Positions 26,435 to 34,617 of a DNA stretch of 64,000 bases are shown here, piece after piece. This stretch comes from Chloroflexota bacterium (lineage in GTDB: Bacteria > Chloroflexota > Anaerolineae > UBA1429), in NCBI GenBank assembly GCA_012729455.1, contig JAAYDC010000029.1:1-64000 (forward strand), read 5' to 3'. Made by a program: the position numbers and the translations under genes. Below the pieces are notes generated by a model. It had not been told where the DNA came from, ran no database searches, and worked only from the letters and a program-made list of their open reading frames with translations. How positions within the stretch are numbered: the stretch's first letter is position 1; every line of letters begins with the position of its first letter.

Positions 26435-26452
26435 GGCGTCAGACCGCCAAGC

Positions 26453-28132
26453 CTAGAGCTTGATCTCGCACTGCCACTGCGTCAGATCCCAGGTGCCTTC
26501 ATCAGAATACTGGATGGCGGCCTTGCGGATGACCTCCTTGGCCAGCACCTCGCCCTCGGTTTTGAGGTTGGTGAAAAAGGTCTCTTCGTCGATCTCGTCC
26601 ATAAAGTAGAGCGTCTCTTCACGGCGCAAGAGGTCGCCCCACTTGTCTTCCTGCCAGCCAAACCAGCCATACGGACCCGAAATCGGGTGGTAACCGCCGG
26701 CTTTCAGGCGCGTCTCGCCCACAAAGAGGTTCTCGACCTCGGGCAGGCTCTTGGCCTTTTTGTGCGAGGGGATCGTCGAGGGCACCTCGTTGACGATCAT
26801 CTCGTCGTGCTCGGGCGTGGTGATCCACATCAGCCAGTCGACGCAGATATCCACCGCCCCCTTGGCGATGGTGGTCGGGTTGAGGCCATAGGTGGTCGAA
26901 CCATATCCGCCCACGCCCATGGGCAGGATCACCGGATCGGGCGCGTATTCTGAGCTCTCTTTGGTGACGGGCGGCAGCCAGAAGGAGGTGAACTCGAACT
27001 GGCGGCGGTTATCCTGCAGGATGGTGCCGACCGACCAGGAGCCATCCCAGACCATGCCCAGGCCGCCGGTGAGGAAGAGTTCCATCGGGGCACCGAAATC
27101 CGGGTTGGCAAAGCCCGCCGGCATGTATTGTGCCCAGTCCTTGATGAGCTGGAACATGGCGCGCACTTCGGGGGCTTTGAAGACGTCCAGCCCCATGCAG
27201 TGGTAGGCGTGCACCACTTCTTCCTGCGAGAGGTTGCCGACCTGCAGTATCTCGAGGACCTGTTTGTTATAGTTGAGCACATCGTACTTTTCGAGCCAGC
27301 CGTTGAGGAACTGGTCCGAGAGCACGCCGGTGATCCACCACTGGTTGATGATGCCAGCGCCAGCCGACATGGCGATATAGCCGGCGTCCTTGAGCTTCTT
27401 GCACCAGTCGATCATCACCGCCCAGCTCTTGGGCGAGGCCAGCTGAGGGTCGATCTCGATTTTCAGGTCGATGCCGACTTCTTTGAGCATGTCGATGTTG
27501 GCGTACACGCCGGTGGCCACCAGGTCAAGCGGCACACCGCCCCAGTGGTTCAGCTTGGCAAAGGTCAGAAAGGGCGCTTTGAAGTGCTCCTTCCAGGGGC
27601 TGGAGTCTTCGGGGGTGTACTTGTTGGGCAGCTCGAGATAGTCATCCAGCGGGACGGCCTTGCCCTCTTCGGAATACTGGTTGAGCGAGCTCAGCCACAG
27701 CCAGTAGATATCCGGGCCGGTGCCGCCGATCAACTGGGTGGTCAGCCACGAGAAATAATCTCCGGAAGGAGCCTGCATGAACTTGATCGTCACGCCGGGG
27801 TGGATATCCTGCCATTCCTTGCGCAAGACTGCCATAGCCTCGCGCTTGGGGGCCTTGGGGTCGGGGTTTTCGACCTCGCTGGTGGGCATAAAGCCCTGCA
27901 CGCCAAAGAGGATCTCGCCCTGGAACTCGGATGCTTTGGGGGCTGTGGTAGCCTCTGCTTTGGTCGGCTCGGGCTTGGCGGTTGGGGCCTTGGTGGCCTC
28001 GGTCTTGGTCTCACCGTCATCCTTGGGGGCAGCGGTGGGTTCTGCGGGTTTCGGCACACAGGCGGCAGCGATCACCGCGGTGCCTGCCAGGGCGGCCAGT
28101 TTCAAAAAATCACGACGCTTGAGCGTTTGCAT
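26453..28132 (-). CDS. ABC-type sugar-binding lipoprotein (paralog 1)
   Basis: A 559-residue extracellular solute-binding protein. The N-terminus has a twin-arginine-like K-R-R-D-F-L-K signal and a lipobox A-A-A-C with the lipidated cysteine at residue 25. A low-complexity linker rich in K, P, T and E (residues 27-70) follows. The mature domain resembles family-1 carbohydrate-binding proteins: G-G-T-G-P-D-I-Y-W, P-L-D-D-Y-L and W-D-G-S-W-S-V-G-T. It is clearly paralogous to the protein encoded at 49976-51619 (shared P-L-D-L-V-A-T-G-V-Y and S-L-P-E-V-E-N-L-F-V-G-E). No permease or ATPase gene is adjacent. Confidence 0.92.
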   Translation of the reverse strand: MQTLKRRDFLKLAALAGTAVIAAACVPKPAEPTAAPKDDGETKTEATKAPTAKPEPTKAEATTAPKASEFQGEILFGVQGFMPTSEVENPDPKAPKREAMAVLRKEWQDIHPGVTIKFMQAPSGDYFSWLTTQLIGGTGPDIYWLWLSSLNQYSEEGKAVPLDDYLELPNKYTPEDSSPWKEHFKAPFLTFAKLNHWGGVPLDLVATGVYANIDMLKEVGIDLKIEIDPQLASPKSWAVMIDWCKKLKDAGYIAMSAGAGIINQWWITGVLSDQFLNGWLEKYDVLNYNKQVLEILQVGNLSQEEVVHAYHCMGLDVFKAPEVRAMFQLIKDWAQYMPAGFANPDFGAPMELFLTGGLGMVWDGSWSVGTILQDNRRQFEFTSFWLPPVTKESSEYAPDPVILPMGVGGYGSTTYGLNPTTIAKGAVDICVDWLMWITTPEHDEMIVNEVPSTIPSHKKAKSLPEVENLFVGETRLKAGGYHPISGPYGWFGWQEDKWGDLLRREETLYFMDEIDEETFFTNLKTEGEVLAKEVIRKAAIQYSDEGTWDLTQWQCEIKL

Positions 28133-28425
28133 GATCTTCTCCTGTTATATGATTGATTCAACACAGGCAACTGATGGCCGCGAAACGTCGGCGGAATGGT
28201 CTTATAGGCACCTCCCGGGAATAAAAACACACGGCACCCGAGCTGGCAAGCGTTTGCCAGACCCCGGATGCCGTCGGTTGCCGAACACACGCATCGCATT
28301 TACGCTCACAGCCTGCCCCCAGCCATGCACGAGCGTATGGATAGCCCTACAATAGGGCGAATCGGCGCTGATGTCAAGGGTTTTTATGGTCAGTGACAGG
28401 TGCGCCATCTTGTTATATCAAGAGA
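28133..28425 (-). promoter_or_regulatory. Regulatory region with LacI-type operator
   Basis: The gap upstream of the binding-protein gene contains CTGGCAAGCGTTTGCCAG at 28243-28260. This 18-bp dyad has 8 of 9 complementary pairs and a central CG, the classic LacI-family operator form, 111 bases before the start codon. No LacI gene is adjacent. I see nothing else coding here. Confidence 0.6.
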
Positions 28426-28715
28426 CTACTCGATTTCGAAATCCTTGTGTTCGAGCTTGGCGGCGATCTCTTTCAGGGAACTGAAGTCCTCGATCGGGTT
28501 GTTGCCGAGCTCCAGTTCCATCAGGTTGGAGAGTATAGCCAGCGGGCTCACATCCGTGATCTGGTTATCAGTTAAATAGACACCCCGTGGTTTGGTCAAG
28601 CCGGCAAGCACCGAGATATCGACAATACCGGCATTCTTGCTGTTCATCTCTTCCCAGCCAAAGTTGGAGAGGTTGAGCTCGGTGACCCTGGCCGCTTCGG
28701 CCTGGCGAGGGCTAT
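28426..28715 (-). pseudogene. Leucine-rich-repeat protein fragment
   Basis: The open frame encodes an internalin-like LRR segment: V-T-E-L-N-L-S-N, then I-S-V-L-A-G-L-T, Y-L-T-D-N-Q-I-T-D-V-S-P-L and L-E-L-G-N-N-P-I-E-D-F-S-S-L. Upstream it reads R-Q-A-E-A-A-R before meeting a TGA, and no plausible start codon or ribosome-binding site precedes the repeats; the only ATG lies inside them. It therefore looks like a 5'-deleted remnant of a longer surface protein. Base composition is more AT-rich than flanking sugar genes. Confidence 0.65.
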
Positions 28716-28825
28716 AGTCATATCACAGTGCGGGGGAACCGAGCAGGTTATGTATATCCTGCCGCCCTACAGGATCCTGATCAGCCCGGTAAACCGGCTT
28801 TTGTTGTTTCCATGATTAATAATGT

Positions 28826-29209
28826 TTACCGGTTAATTAATGTAACAGGTATTCCAAAAAAGGTTTTATCCGGCAGAATCTGATCAATTTGGGACCTCTG
28901 ATCTGTGGAAGCATAGTAAATGGTAATACTCCCTTTACCTGGGCATGTCCACGAATCAACCATGAATTCAACATGATCAGGATTTACATTTTTGATTTTC
29001 TCTACTATCTCGCTGTGCTCAGCAACCGTTTTCTCTACTTTGTCTATGTCGGGCAAATCGGAGCACGATAGATAGTGGTGATAATTGTTGTACAGTAGGT
29101 TGTCTACCAGCCGGTGGAACAAGTGCGTAGAGGGCTCAGAAACAGCTAAAATGACAACGACCAAAAGTAAAATAGCTACTGGTATCAGTGTTTTTACCTT
29201 TCTCATCAT
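28826..29209 (-). CDS. Small membrane-anchored protein, paralog of the 23.4-kb gene
   Basis: A 127-residue protein with ATG at 29209 and GGAGGGAG upstream. It has an N-terminal hydrophobic anchor (V-A-I-L-L-L-V-V-V-I-L-A-V). The soluble domain carries the same motif order as the 23382-23786 product: N-Y-H-H-Y-L-S-C, a charged helix with V-A-E-H-S-E-I-V-E-K-I, C-P-G-K-G-S-I-T-I-Y-Y and F-F-G-I-P-V. Both conserved cysteines are present. This copy is much more AT-rich, so it probably arrived separately rather than by recent duplication. Function unknown. Confidence 0.75.
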   Translation of the reverse strand: MMRKVKTLIPVAILLLVVVILAVSEPSTHLFHRLVDNLLYNNYHHYLSCSDLPDIDKVEKTVAEHSEIVEKIKNVNPDHVEFMVDSWTCPGKGSITIYYASTDQRSQIDQILPDKTFFGIPVTLINR

Positions 29210-29610
29210 ACTCCCTCCATATGGAGATGCTAACCCAAACTCGAATTCGTCTGTCAGTTTGCGAGTTATTTGATAGCGTCTTTCGATGAAAACATTCTAT
29301 ACCTTTCCATCCGTTCTGGCTATCCAGACCGCCAGGGGGGCGAGCTGTCATTTTCGCAAACAGTGCAATAACTCCCCTCTTACACCCCTGACCATCCTGA
29401 TTCTTACCGTCGCTGTTTCGCAGACGAAAACGGGGAGCAGGTTTTTTATAACCCTGTCCCCGCATTCGTCTGCTCTAATGACTAGGACTTCCAAGTAGCC
29501 AAGGACAAACCCTGCCTGTTATCCGGAAGGTACCCAACTTGTGTTGGGTACCTTCCGGATAACAGTATCAGGCCGCGCTTGATTATAGCAACCGATCTTG
29601 TCAGCTTTGA
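29210..29610. other. Intergenic stretch with long perfect hairpin
   Basis: AT-richer sequence with no convincing gene. Its main feature is a hairpin at 29517-29564: 22 perfectly paired bases per arm around a TTGT loop, extended by a short CCTG/CAGG pair (29511 and 29572). It lies 47 bases beyond the stop of the tyrosine phenol-lyase-like gene. No strong T-tract follows, but it may protect or terminate that mRNA. Confidence 0.7.
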
Positions 29611-31056
29611 TCAGAGCGAGCCGGGTAAATCACTGGCGAATTTTGCCGCGATTTTCTCCTGCCAATCGGAAAGCGGAGCGAGTTTACCGAGGAAAAAGCG
29701 CAGAATTTTCGGCTCATGCTCAAAGCGCAGACCGCCGATCAGATTGCGGTTTTCGTAGAGCCAGGTCACGCGATCAATCGCATAGTCGATCTGGCTCATG
29801 GTAAAGACACGGCGCGGAATCGCGAGGCGCAGCAGCTCCATCTCGGCTATTTTCTCATTGCCGTCGGCATCTCTGCTCTCACTTAATGTGCCGCGCTCCA
29901 TCCCGCGGATACCGCCGGCGATAAAGAGAGCGGCGGCAAGTGCTGCGGCAGGATACTGCTCTGACGGAATATGCGGAACAAAGCGGGAGGCGTCGAGATG
30001 GCAGCCGAGTCCGCCCGCCGGCGTCACGACCGGGACACCGCGTTCTTCCAGTTTGGCAACCATATAGGCGATAAACTCTGGGCCCTGCGAAACAACCGAG
30101 AAATCCAGCGTCTCTTCGAGCCCGACCGCGATCGCCTCAATCTCACGGACCGACATGCCGCCGTATGTGAGAAAACCTTCGTTCAGCACGACGAGCTCTT
30201 TGAGTCTGTCGACGAGCTCGCTCTCTCGCATACAGATGCCGCCGCCGCGCGCAAAGCCGAGTTTTCTCGCCGAAAAGTAGATGATATCGCACAGGTCGGC
30301 GACTGCCCGCATAATCTCGCGCAGCGAGAGGTCTTTACATTCCTCATCCTTGGTCTTGAGAAAGTAGAGATTATCCTGCAGCAGCGACGCGTCCATGACG
30401 AGGTTGATGCCGTGTTTGTGGCAGATAGCTGCCGTCTCTCTCAGGTTGGCAAAGGAGAACGGCTGTCCGCCGATCAGGTTCGTCCCCGCTTCGATGCGGA
30501 CAAACGCCACCCGGTCGTGCTCTTTATCGAGAAGTCTGGCCAGCGCCTGAGTATCGATATTGCCCTTGAACGGATGGTCGCTTTGGTATACAAGACCTTC
30601 CGGGCAGATGAGCTCGATGACCTCGCCGCCGCAGCGCTCAATATGCGCTTTGGTCGTCGTAAAGTGATAGTTCATCGGTACGATATCGCCTGGTTTCACA
30701 AGCAGGTCTGCGAGAATCTTTTCACACCCGCGGCCCTGATGAACCGGCAAAAAGTGATCCATGCCGAAAATGCCGTGAAGGGTTTTTTCGAGCCGGAAAA
30801 AGGACTCGCTGCCGGCATAGGCGTCATCGGCCTGCATCATCGCTGCCTGCTGGCGGTCGCTCATCGCGTTGACGCCGCTGTCGGTCAGCATGTCGAGGAA
30901 AATATCCTTGTTGTGGAGAAGATAGAGATTGCTCGATGCTTCCTTGATGCGTTCGAGCCGCTCTTCAACCGGGAGCAGAGTCAGCTGCTGGACAATGCGC
31001 ACCTTGTGGCGCTCGAGCGGGATTTTTCTGCCGTCGAAAAACGAGATGGTCTCCAT
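29611..31056 (-). CDS. tpl: Beta-eliminating lyase, probable tyrosine phenol-lyase
   Basis: A 481-residue PLP enzyme of the tryptophanase/tyrosine phenol-lyase family. The PLP lysine is Lys265 in F-S-A-R-K, and the phosphate-binding H-Q-G-R-G lies at 106-110. Two residues that, from memory, distinguish tyrosine phenol-lyase from tryptophanase are of the lyase type: Thr133 in H-F-T-T-T-K (Asp in tryptophanase) and Arg388 in M-E-R-G (Ile in tryptophanase). The E-L-V-V-x-x-E-G segment also matches. The reaction converts tyrosine to phenol, pyruvate and ammonia and is reversible. A Tyr-specific T-box precedes the gene. Base composition is lower in GC than in neighbours, so acquisition by transfer is plausible. 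Confidence 0.85.
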   Translation of the reverse strand: METISFFDGRKIPLERHKVRIVQQLTLLPVEERLERIKEASSNLYLLHNKDIFLDMLTDSGVNAMSDRQQAAMMQADDAYAGSESFFRLEKTLHGIFGMDHFLPVHQGRGCEKILADLLVKPGDIVPMNYHFTTTKAHIERCGGEVIELICPEGLVYQSDHPFKGNIDTQALARLLDKEHDRVAFVRIEAGTNLIGGQPFSFANLRETAAICHKHGINLVMDASLLQDNLYFLKTKDEECKDLSLREIMRAVADLCDIIYFSARKLGFARGGGICMRESELVDRLKELVVLNEGFLTYGGMSVREIEAIAVGLEETLDFSVVSQGPEFIAYMVAKLEERGVPVVTPAGGLGCHLDASRFVPHIPSEQYPAAALAAALFIAGGIRGMERGTLSESRDADGNEKIAEMELLRLAIPRRVFTMSQIDYAIDRVTWLYENRNLIGGLRFEHEPKILRFFLGKLAPLSDWQEKIAAKFASDLPGSL

Positions 31057-31143
31057 GTGTTATCCTTGTCCTCCTCTACGTTCCGTGATGCCTTTTGCGC
31101 ATACATGCTCTGGCAATCATTGTGCCGGGAGGCGAAAGGCAAC

Positions 31144-31466
31144 AAAAAAACGCCCTTCCCGACATTTTGTCGAGAGGACGTCTGTCAACGTGGTACCACC
31201 TCTCTTCGCTTTCAGCATGAACTGAAAGCCTTGACCGGTACGCCGACTTGTCACCGGAAAGATCAGGTGGGGCCATCCTGGCATAAGTCGGTTATACCGC
31301 TGCGCTGTCACGGGCGCACCCGTCGTCTCCTACCTCCGGTTATACGGTCTCAGGACGCTGCTCTCGGAATGTATTCACCTCACCGTCTGCTTTCTGCCTC
31401 GCACCACCCGGCATATCTCTGGAAGCGTCCGATGAAGCTACTTTTTCCCGGTCATGGCATTTACGG
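31144..31466 (-). promoter_or_regulatory. T-box leader, specifier UAC (tyrosine)
   Basis: Minus-strand leader of about 320 nt. Stem I elements include AGTAG, a CAGAGATATGCCGGG distal part and GGTGAA-TAC-ATTCC, in which the specifier codon is TAC at 31371-31373. The T-box core AGAGGTGGTACCACG lies at 31189-31203, with TGGT (31195-31198) complementary to an ACCA tRNA end, fitting tRNA-Tyr with discriminator A. The competing terminator is a stem at 31151-31182 followed by seven Ts. Uncharged tRNA-Tyr should turn on the downstream gene. Confidence 0.9.
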
Positions 31467-31471
31467 GCCCC

Positions 31472-31500
31472 ACCATACCACAGGAATACAAATCTGTCCA
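31472..31500 (-). promoter_or_regulatory. Promoter of the T-box transcript
   Basis: TGGACA (31495-31500), 17-base spacer, TATGGT (31472-31477) on the minus strand. The start near 31465 gives the full T-box leader. The remaining gap to 31658 holds nothing I recognise. Confidence 0.5.
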
Positions 31501-31658
31501 TTCTCTGGTTTTGCGCGTTTAGGGCAGAGAAAGGCCCATCCGTCAGACATGACATTAGCTTGTGCTCAGCGCACCAATACTCACATCTTGACGGCGCCGG
31601 AAGAGATGCCATGCCAGGTCATCTCCAACCATGTTCATAACGTACAGGCAGTAGTTGC

Positions 31659-33158
31659 TTACAGACGTGCCTGGCTGCCCGATGTAGCGGCTGCGTCATC
31701 TTCCGCCGGATCCATCAGGCACGCCCGATCCAGTACCAGGCAACCGCCCTCGGGTATATAGCGTACGGCGCCCTGCGGCATGCGGCTGATCACCTCAAGC
31801 GCGCCTGAATCCATTGCCTCCCAGATCAACTGGAAGGGCGCCTTGCCCGCCGCCCACTTTTCGACGATGAACACGCCGTGTCCGGGTAGGATAGTAAAGA
31901 CCAGCCGCCGCGGATCGTCGGGGTTGTTCAGCGCCTGTGAGGTGCCCAAGGCCTGCTGGATGCCCAGCGCCTGCGCTTCCGAGCCGCACGACACCAGATA
32001 GTGGTGGTAGGCCTCCGCCAGGGGCACGTACTCGCACACCTCGGGGTCATAGGCGCCAATGCCGCGATGCCCGTGCAGCTTGCTGCGCACCACCGGCACC
32101 TCACGGCCATCCCAGGCGATGCGCGGCAGCACAGCATCGATCGCCGCCATCTCCACCGCCTCGCTGGAGGCCGGCAGGTTATAGCTGCCCTCCACCTCGC
32201 GCGTGATGGCGCCCAGCCAGTCATCGCGCACGCCGGTGATCACCGCCAGGTCATCTTCCGTGATGGAATCCTTGGTCATGGGGCGCGCGCGGCCCGTCAC
32301 CGTCGCTATCAGCCCCTCGAGCTCGGGCTCATAGGTGGCATAACAGCCCTCAGAATAGTGCGCAGCGATCGAATCGCCCACCGCGGGCACCGCCACCAGA
32401 TCCGCCACACGGATCATCTCGGTAAAAAATCCGCGTCCGCCCAGCTCGACGCCGGCGCGCAGCATGGCCTGGGGGGTGCTGAGGGCTTGCCACACCGTGC
32501 GCGGCACCGGGTCTCCGGCCATACGATGATCCGAGATGTCGTGGGTCGAGACGGTCGTCACCAGCCTGAGGACTGCGTCGCGCGCGACCTCGGCCAGCGT
32601 CTCGCCCTGCGAGACCGGATAAGCACCCGGCAGGTCAAAGTGGTAGATGAGCTCGGGCGTATCGTCGCCCACCGCCAGCAGCACCCGCAGGCACTTGCAT
32701 TGGGCCTGTATCAGCCGCTGGAGCGCCAAGATCGGCCCGCCGCGCGTGCCCTGCTCGGTCAGCACGTGGTAGGCACTCGGCGAAAGCCCGGCAAACTCGA
32801 AATCAGCCGGGTCGAGCAGGTCGCGCGCGAGGGCACGCCTGAGCTGTATAAGCGCCGCGCGGAAATCTGCCGTATTGATGTGAAGCAGGGTATAAACCAC
32901 CGGCGAGTGCGGCAGCTTCCAGATCCGGCGCACGTTAAAGAGGGCTGCCTCACGCCAGGGGACGTGTTCGCCGTAAACCGCGGTGGTGATAACGGCATCG
33001 GTGCGCTCGTCCGGCTCGCTCTGCATGCTGTGGCCCAGCACCGCGAACGCCTCGCTCAGCGCTGTAGCGGTACGGTCTATCAGCGGGGTACGAGTGCGCG
33101 GCAAATACGCCACCCGCACGCCCGTACGCAACCAGGGGTGCAGCACGGCATGCTCCAT
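31659..33158 (-). CDS. Conserved-looking protein of unknown function
   Basis: A 499-residue soluble protein, probably cytoplasmic (no signal peptide or membrane segment). Distinctive segments are S-K-L-H-G-H-R-G-I-G-A-Y, Y-H-H-Y-L-V-S-C-G-S-E, T-I-L-P-G-H-G-V-F-I-V-E-K-W and A-H-Y-S-E-G-C-Y-A-T-Y. Clustered His, Cys and Glu residues suggest a metal-dependent enzyme, but I recognise no known family. It follows the dehydrogenase on the same strand by 13 bases, so the two are probably co-transcribed and work on a related substrate. Confidence 0.75.
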   Translation of the reverse strand: MEHAVLHPWLRTGVRVAYLPRTRTPLIDRTATALSEAFAVLGHSMQSEPDERTDAVITTAVYGEHVPWREAALFNVRRIWKLPHSPVVYTLLHINTADFRAALIQLRRALARDLLDPADFEFAGLSPSAYHVLTEQGTRGGPILALQRLIQAQCKCLRVLLAVGDDTPELIYHFDLPGAYPVSQGETLAEVARDAVLRLVTTVSTHDISDHRMAGDPVPRTVWQALSTPQAMLRAGVELGGRGFFTEMIRVADLVAVPAVGDSIAAHYSEGCYATYEPELEGLIATVTGRARPMTKDSITEDDLAVITGVRDDWLGAITREVEGSYNLPASSEAVEMAAIDAVLPRIAWDGREVPVVRSKLHGHRGIGAYDPEVCEYVPLAEAYHHYLVSCGSEAQALGIQQALGTSQALNNPDDPRRLVFTILPGHGVFIVEKWAAGKAPFQLIWEAMDSGALEVISRMPQGAVRYIPEGGCLVLDRACLMDPAEDDAAATSGSQARL

Positions 33159-33171
33159 TCGGTCGAGCTCC

Positions 33172-34368
33172 TCAGACAGGGTACAGGCTAAAAGCTGCCT
33201 TGATCATGCCCAGGCGCGCGCGCTGGCGGAGATCGCCAAAAGCGCGCCGGTAGGCATCCAGCGGGTACACATGCGTTAACAAGGGCGCCAGATCGAGCCC
33301 GGCCGCCATCAGCCCGAGCGCGCGGGCGGTGTCGCCGAGGCCCGACCAAAAGGTGCCGCGCAGGCGCACCTCATCGAGCCACAGCGTGGTCCAATCGACC
33401 GCCGCCAATCTGCCGGCTAACCCGGCCAGCACCAACTGACCGCCGCCGCACACTGCATCCAGCGCCAGGTTGAGGCTATCGGACGACCCAACACAATCAT
33501 ATACCAGCTTGACCCCGCCGCGCAAAAGAGCCTGTTCCAGCACGGGGCGCACAAACTCACCGCCCGTCACGGCGGACACTGCCTTCAGCACCTCAGCGGG
33601 GTTATCGCGCAGGACCTCGTCGGCCCCCAGCGCGGCGGCCATGCGCGCCTGGTAAGGGTGCCGCGCGCTTATCAGCACCCGGCCAGCGCCGGCTGCCTTG
33701 AGCGCCGTCACCAGGCACAGGCCTACCGTGCCGGCCCCGATGATCAGCGCCGTCTGACCGGAGGCCTCTGCCGGCTCGCCCACGGCGTGCAGCGCCACCG
33801 CCAGCGGTTCGGCCAGCAGGGCGCTCTCGAAGGAGACGTTATCGGGGATGCGCACCACCTGGCTGCGATGCGCCACAAAATACTCGCCCCAGCTGCCGCC
33901 CACATCGCGGCAGTTGCCGATGCCGATGCCCGCCGAAACCGTTCCGCGCGTAAAGTTGCGGCACAGGGCATGGTCGCCGCGCGCACATTCCGGACAGGGC
34001 GGATCAATCCCGCGCGGCTCACAGCCCAGCACCGGATCCGCCACCACCCGCTCGCCTGCCGAAAACCCGCTTTCGTGCCCGGCCTCGGCGATGATGCCAG
34101 CATTCTCGTGGCCCACCACAAAGGGCAGCGAGCTGAGCGCCGAAAGGCGCGGGCTGGCCTCCAGCCGGACGGTGTCCAGGTCCGAACCGCAGATTCCGCC
34201 GTAACGCACCCTGATCCGAACCCACTCGGGGTTGGGCAGCGGCGGGGCGGCGATGTGCACCAGCCGCAGGGGCGCCAGGGCGCCGCTGTAGGCCGCGGGA
34301 GTAACCCGGCCCAGCAGCGTGGTGGCGCCGTAACGCGCCAGATTGCCGGAAAACTGCAATGCACGCAT
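33172..34368 (-). CDS. Zinc-dependent MDR-family dehydrogenase
   Basis: A 398-residue medium-chain dehydrogenase. Catalytic zinc ligands are visible as Cys in G-I-C-G-S-D and His-Glu in V-V-G-H-E-N. A structural-zinc loop contains C-P-E-C-A-R-G-D-H-A-L-C, with a further Cys upstream. The nucleotide-binding site reads I-I-G-A-G-T-V-G-L. Such enzymes oxidise polyols, sugars or alcohols with NAD(P). Its ATG overlaps the TGA of an upstream micro-ORF (TGATG), indicating translational coupling. A sugar-alcohol substrate is plausible from the neighbourhood only. Confidence 0.9.
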   Translation of the reverse strand: MRALQFSGNLARYGATTLLGRVTPAAYSGALAPLRLVHIAAPPLPNPEWVRIRVRYGGICGSDLDTVRLEASPRLSALSSLPFVVGHENAGIIAEAGHESGFSAGERVVADPVLGCEPRGIDPPCPECARGDHALCRNFTRGTVSAGIGIGNCRDVGGSWGEYFVAHRSQVVRIPDNVSFESALLAEPLAVALHAVGEPAEASGQTALIIGAGTVGLCLVTALKAAGAGRVLISARHPYQARMAAALGADEVLRDNPAEVLKAVSAVTGGEFVRPVLEQALLRGGVKLVYDCVGSSDSLNLALDAVCGGGQLVLAGLAGRLAAVDWTTLWLDEVRLRGTFWSGLGDTARALGLMAAGLDLAPLLTHVYPLDAYRRAFGDLRQRARLGMIKAAFSLYPV

Positions 34369-34523
34369 CAGGTTTGTTCCTCGTTATCTGTTATAACACC
34401 GCCGAGGGGCTCGAGGGCCGCGATCAGCTCATCCAACCAGGCCGCTCACACGCGCGGATGTGCGCCGGCGGCGCGCTCCAGCGTTGCAAGCAGTTTCTGG
34501 CGGGTGACGGGCATGGCACTCAT
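34368..34523 (-). pseudogene. Micro-ORF interrupted by in-frame TGA, coupled to dehydrogenase
   Basis: From ATG 34523 the frame encodes M-S-A-M-P-V-T-R-Q-K-L-L-A-T-L-E, then reaches TGA at 34446-34448. It continues in the same frame with A-A-W-L-D-E-L-I-A-A-L-E-P-L-G-G and ends in a TGA overlapping the dehydrogenase ATG. Both halves look coding: amphipathic, Leu/Ala-rich helices. A perfect minus-strand TATAAT (34535-34540) lies only 11 bases before the ATG, so the mRNA would be nearly leaderless. CGA or TGG mutated to TGA would explain the interruption. Confidence 0.5.
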
Positions 34524-34617
34524 GCAGCTTGACGATTATACACGAGTGTCTATAGTATAGGCGTCTTTTTTAAGCTCGCCTATTGGGAGAATCCTTTGTC
34601 CACGGAACGTCACTGAC

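Noticed and set aside
29611-31056. Calling the PLP enzyme tryptophanase
   Set aside because: Thr133, Arg388 and the Tyr T-box point to tyrosine phenol-lyase, although the two families are close.
34570-34617. A six-codon leader peptide (TTG start) before the sensor kinase
   Set aside because: It is short, has no attenuator structure and could arise by chance next to GGGAGA.
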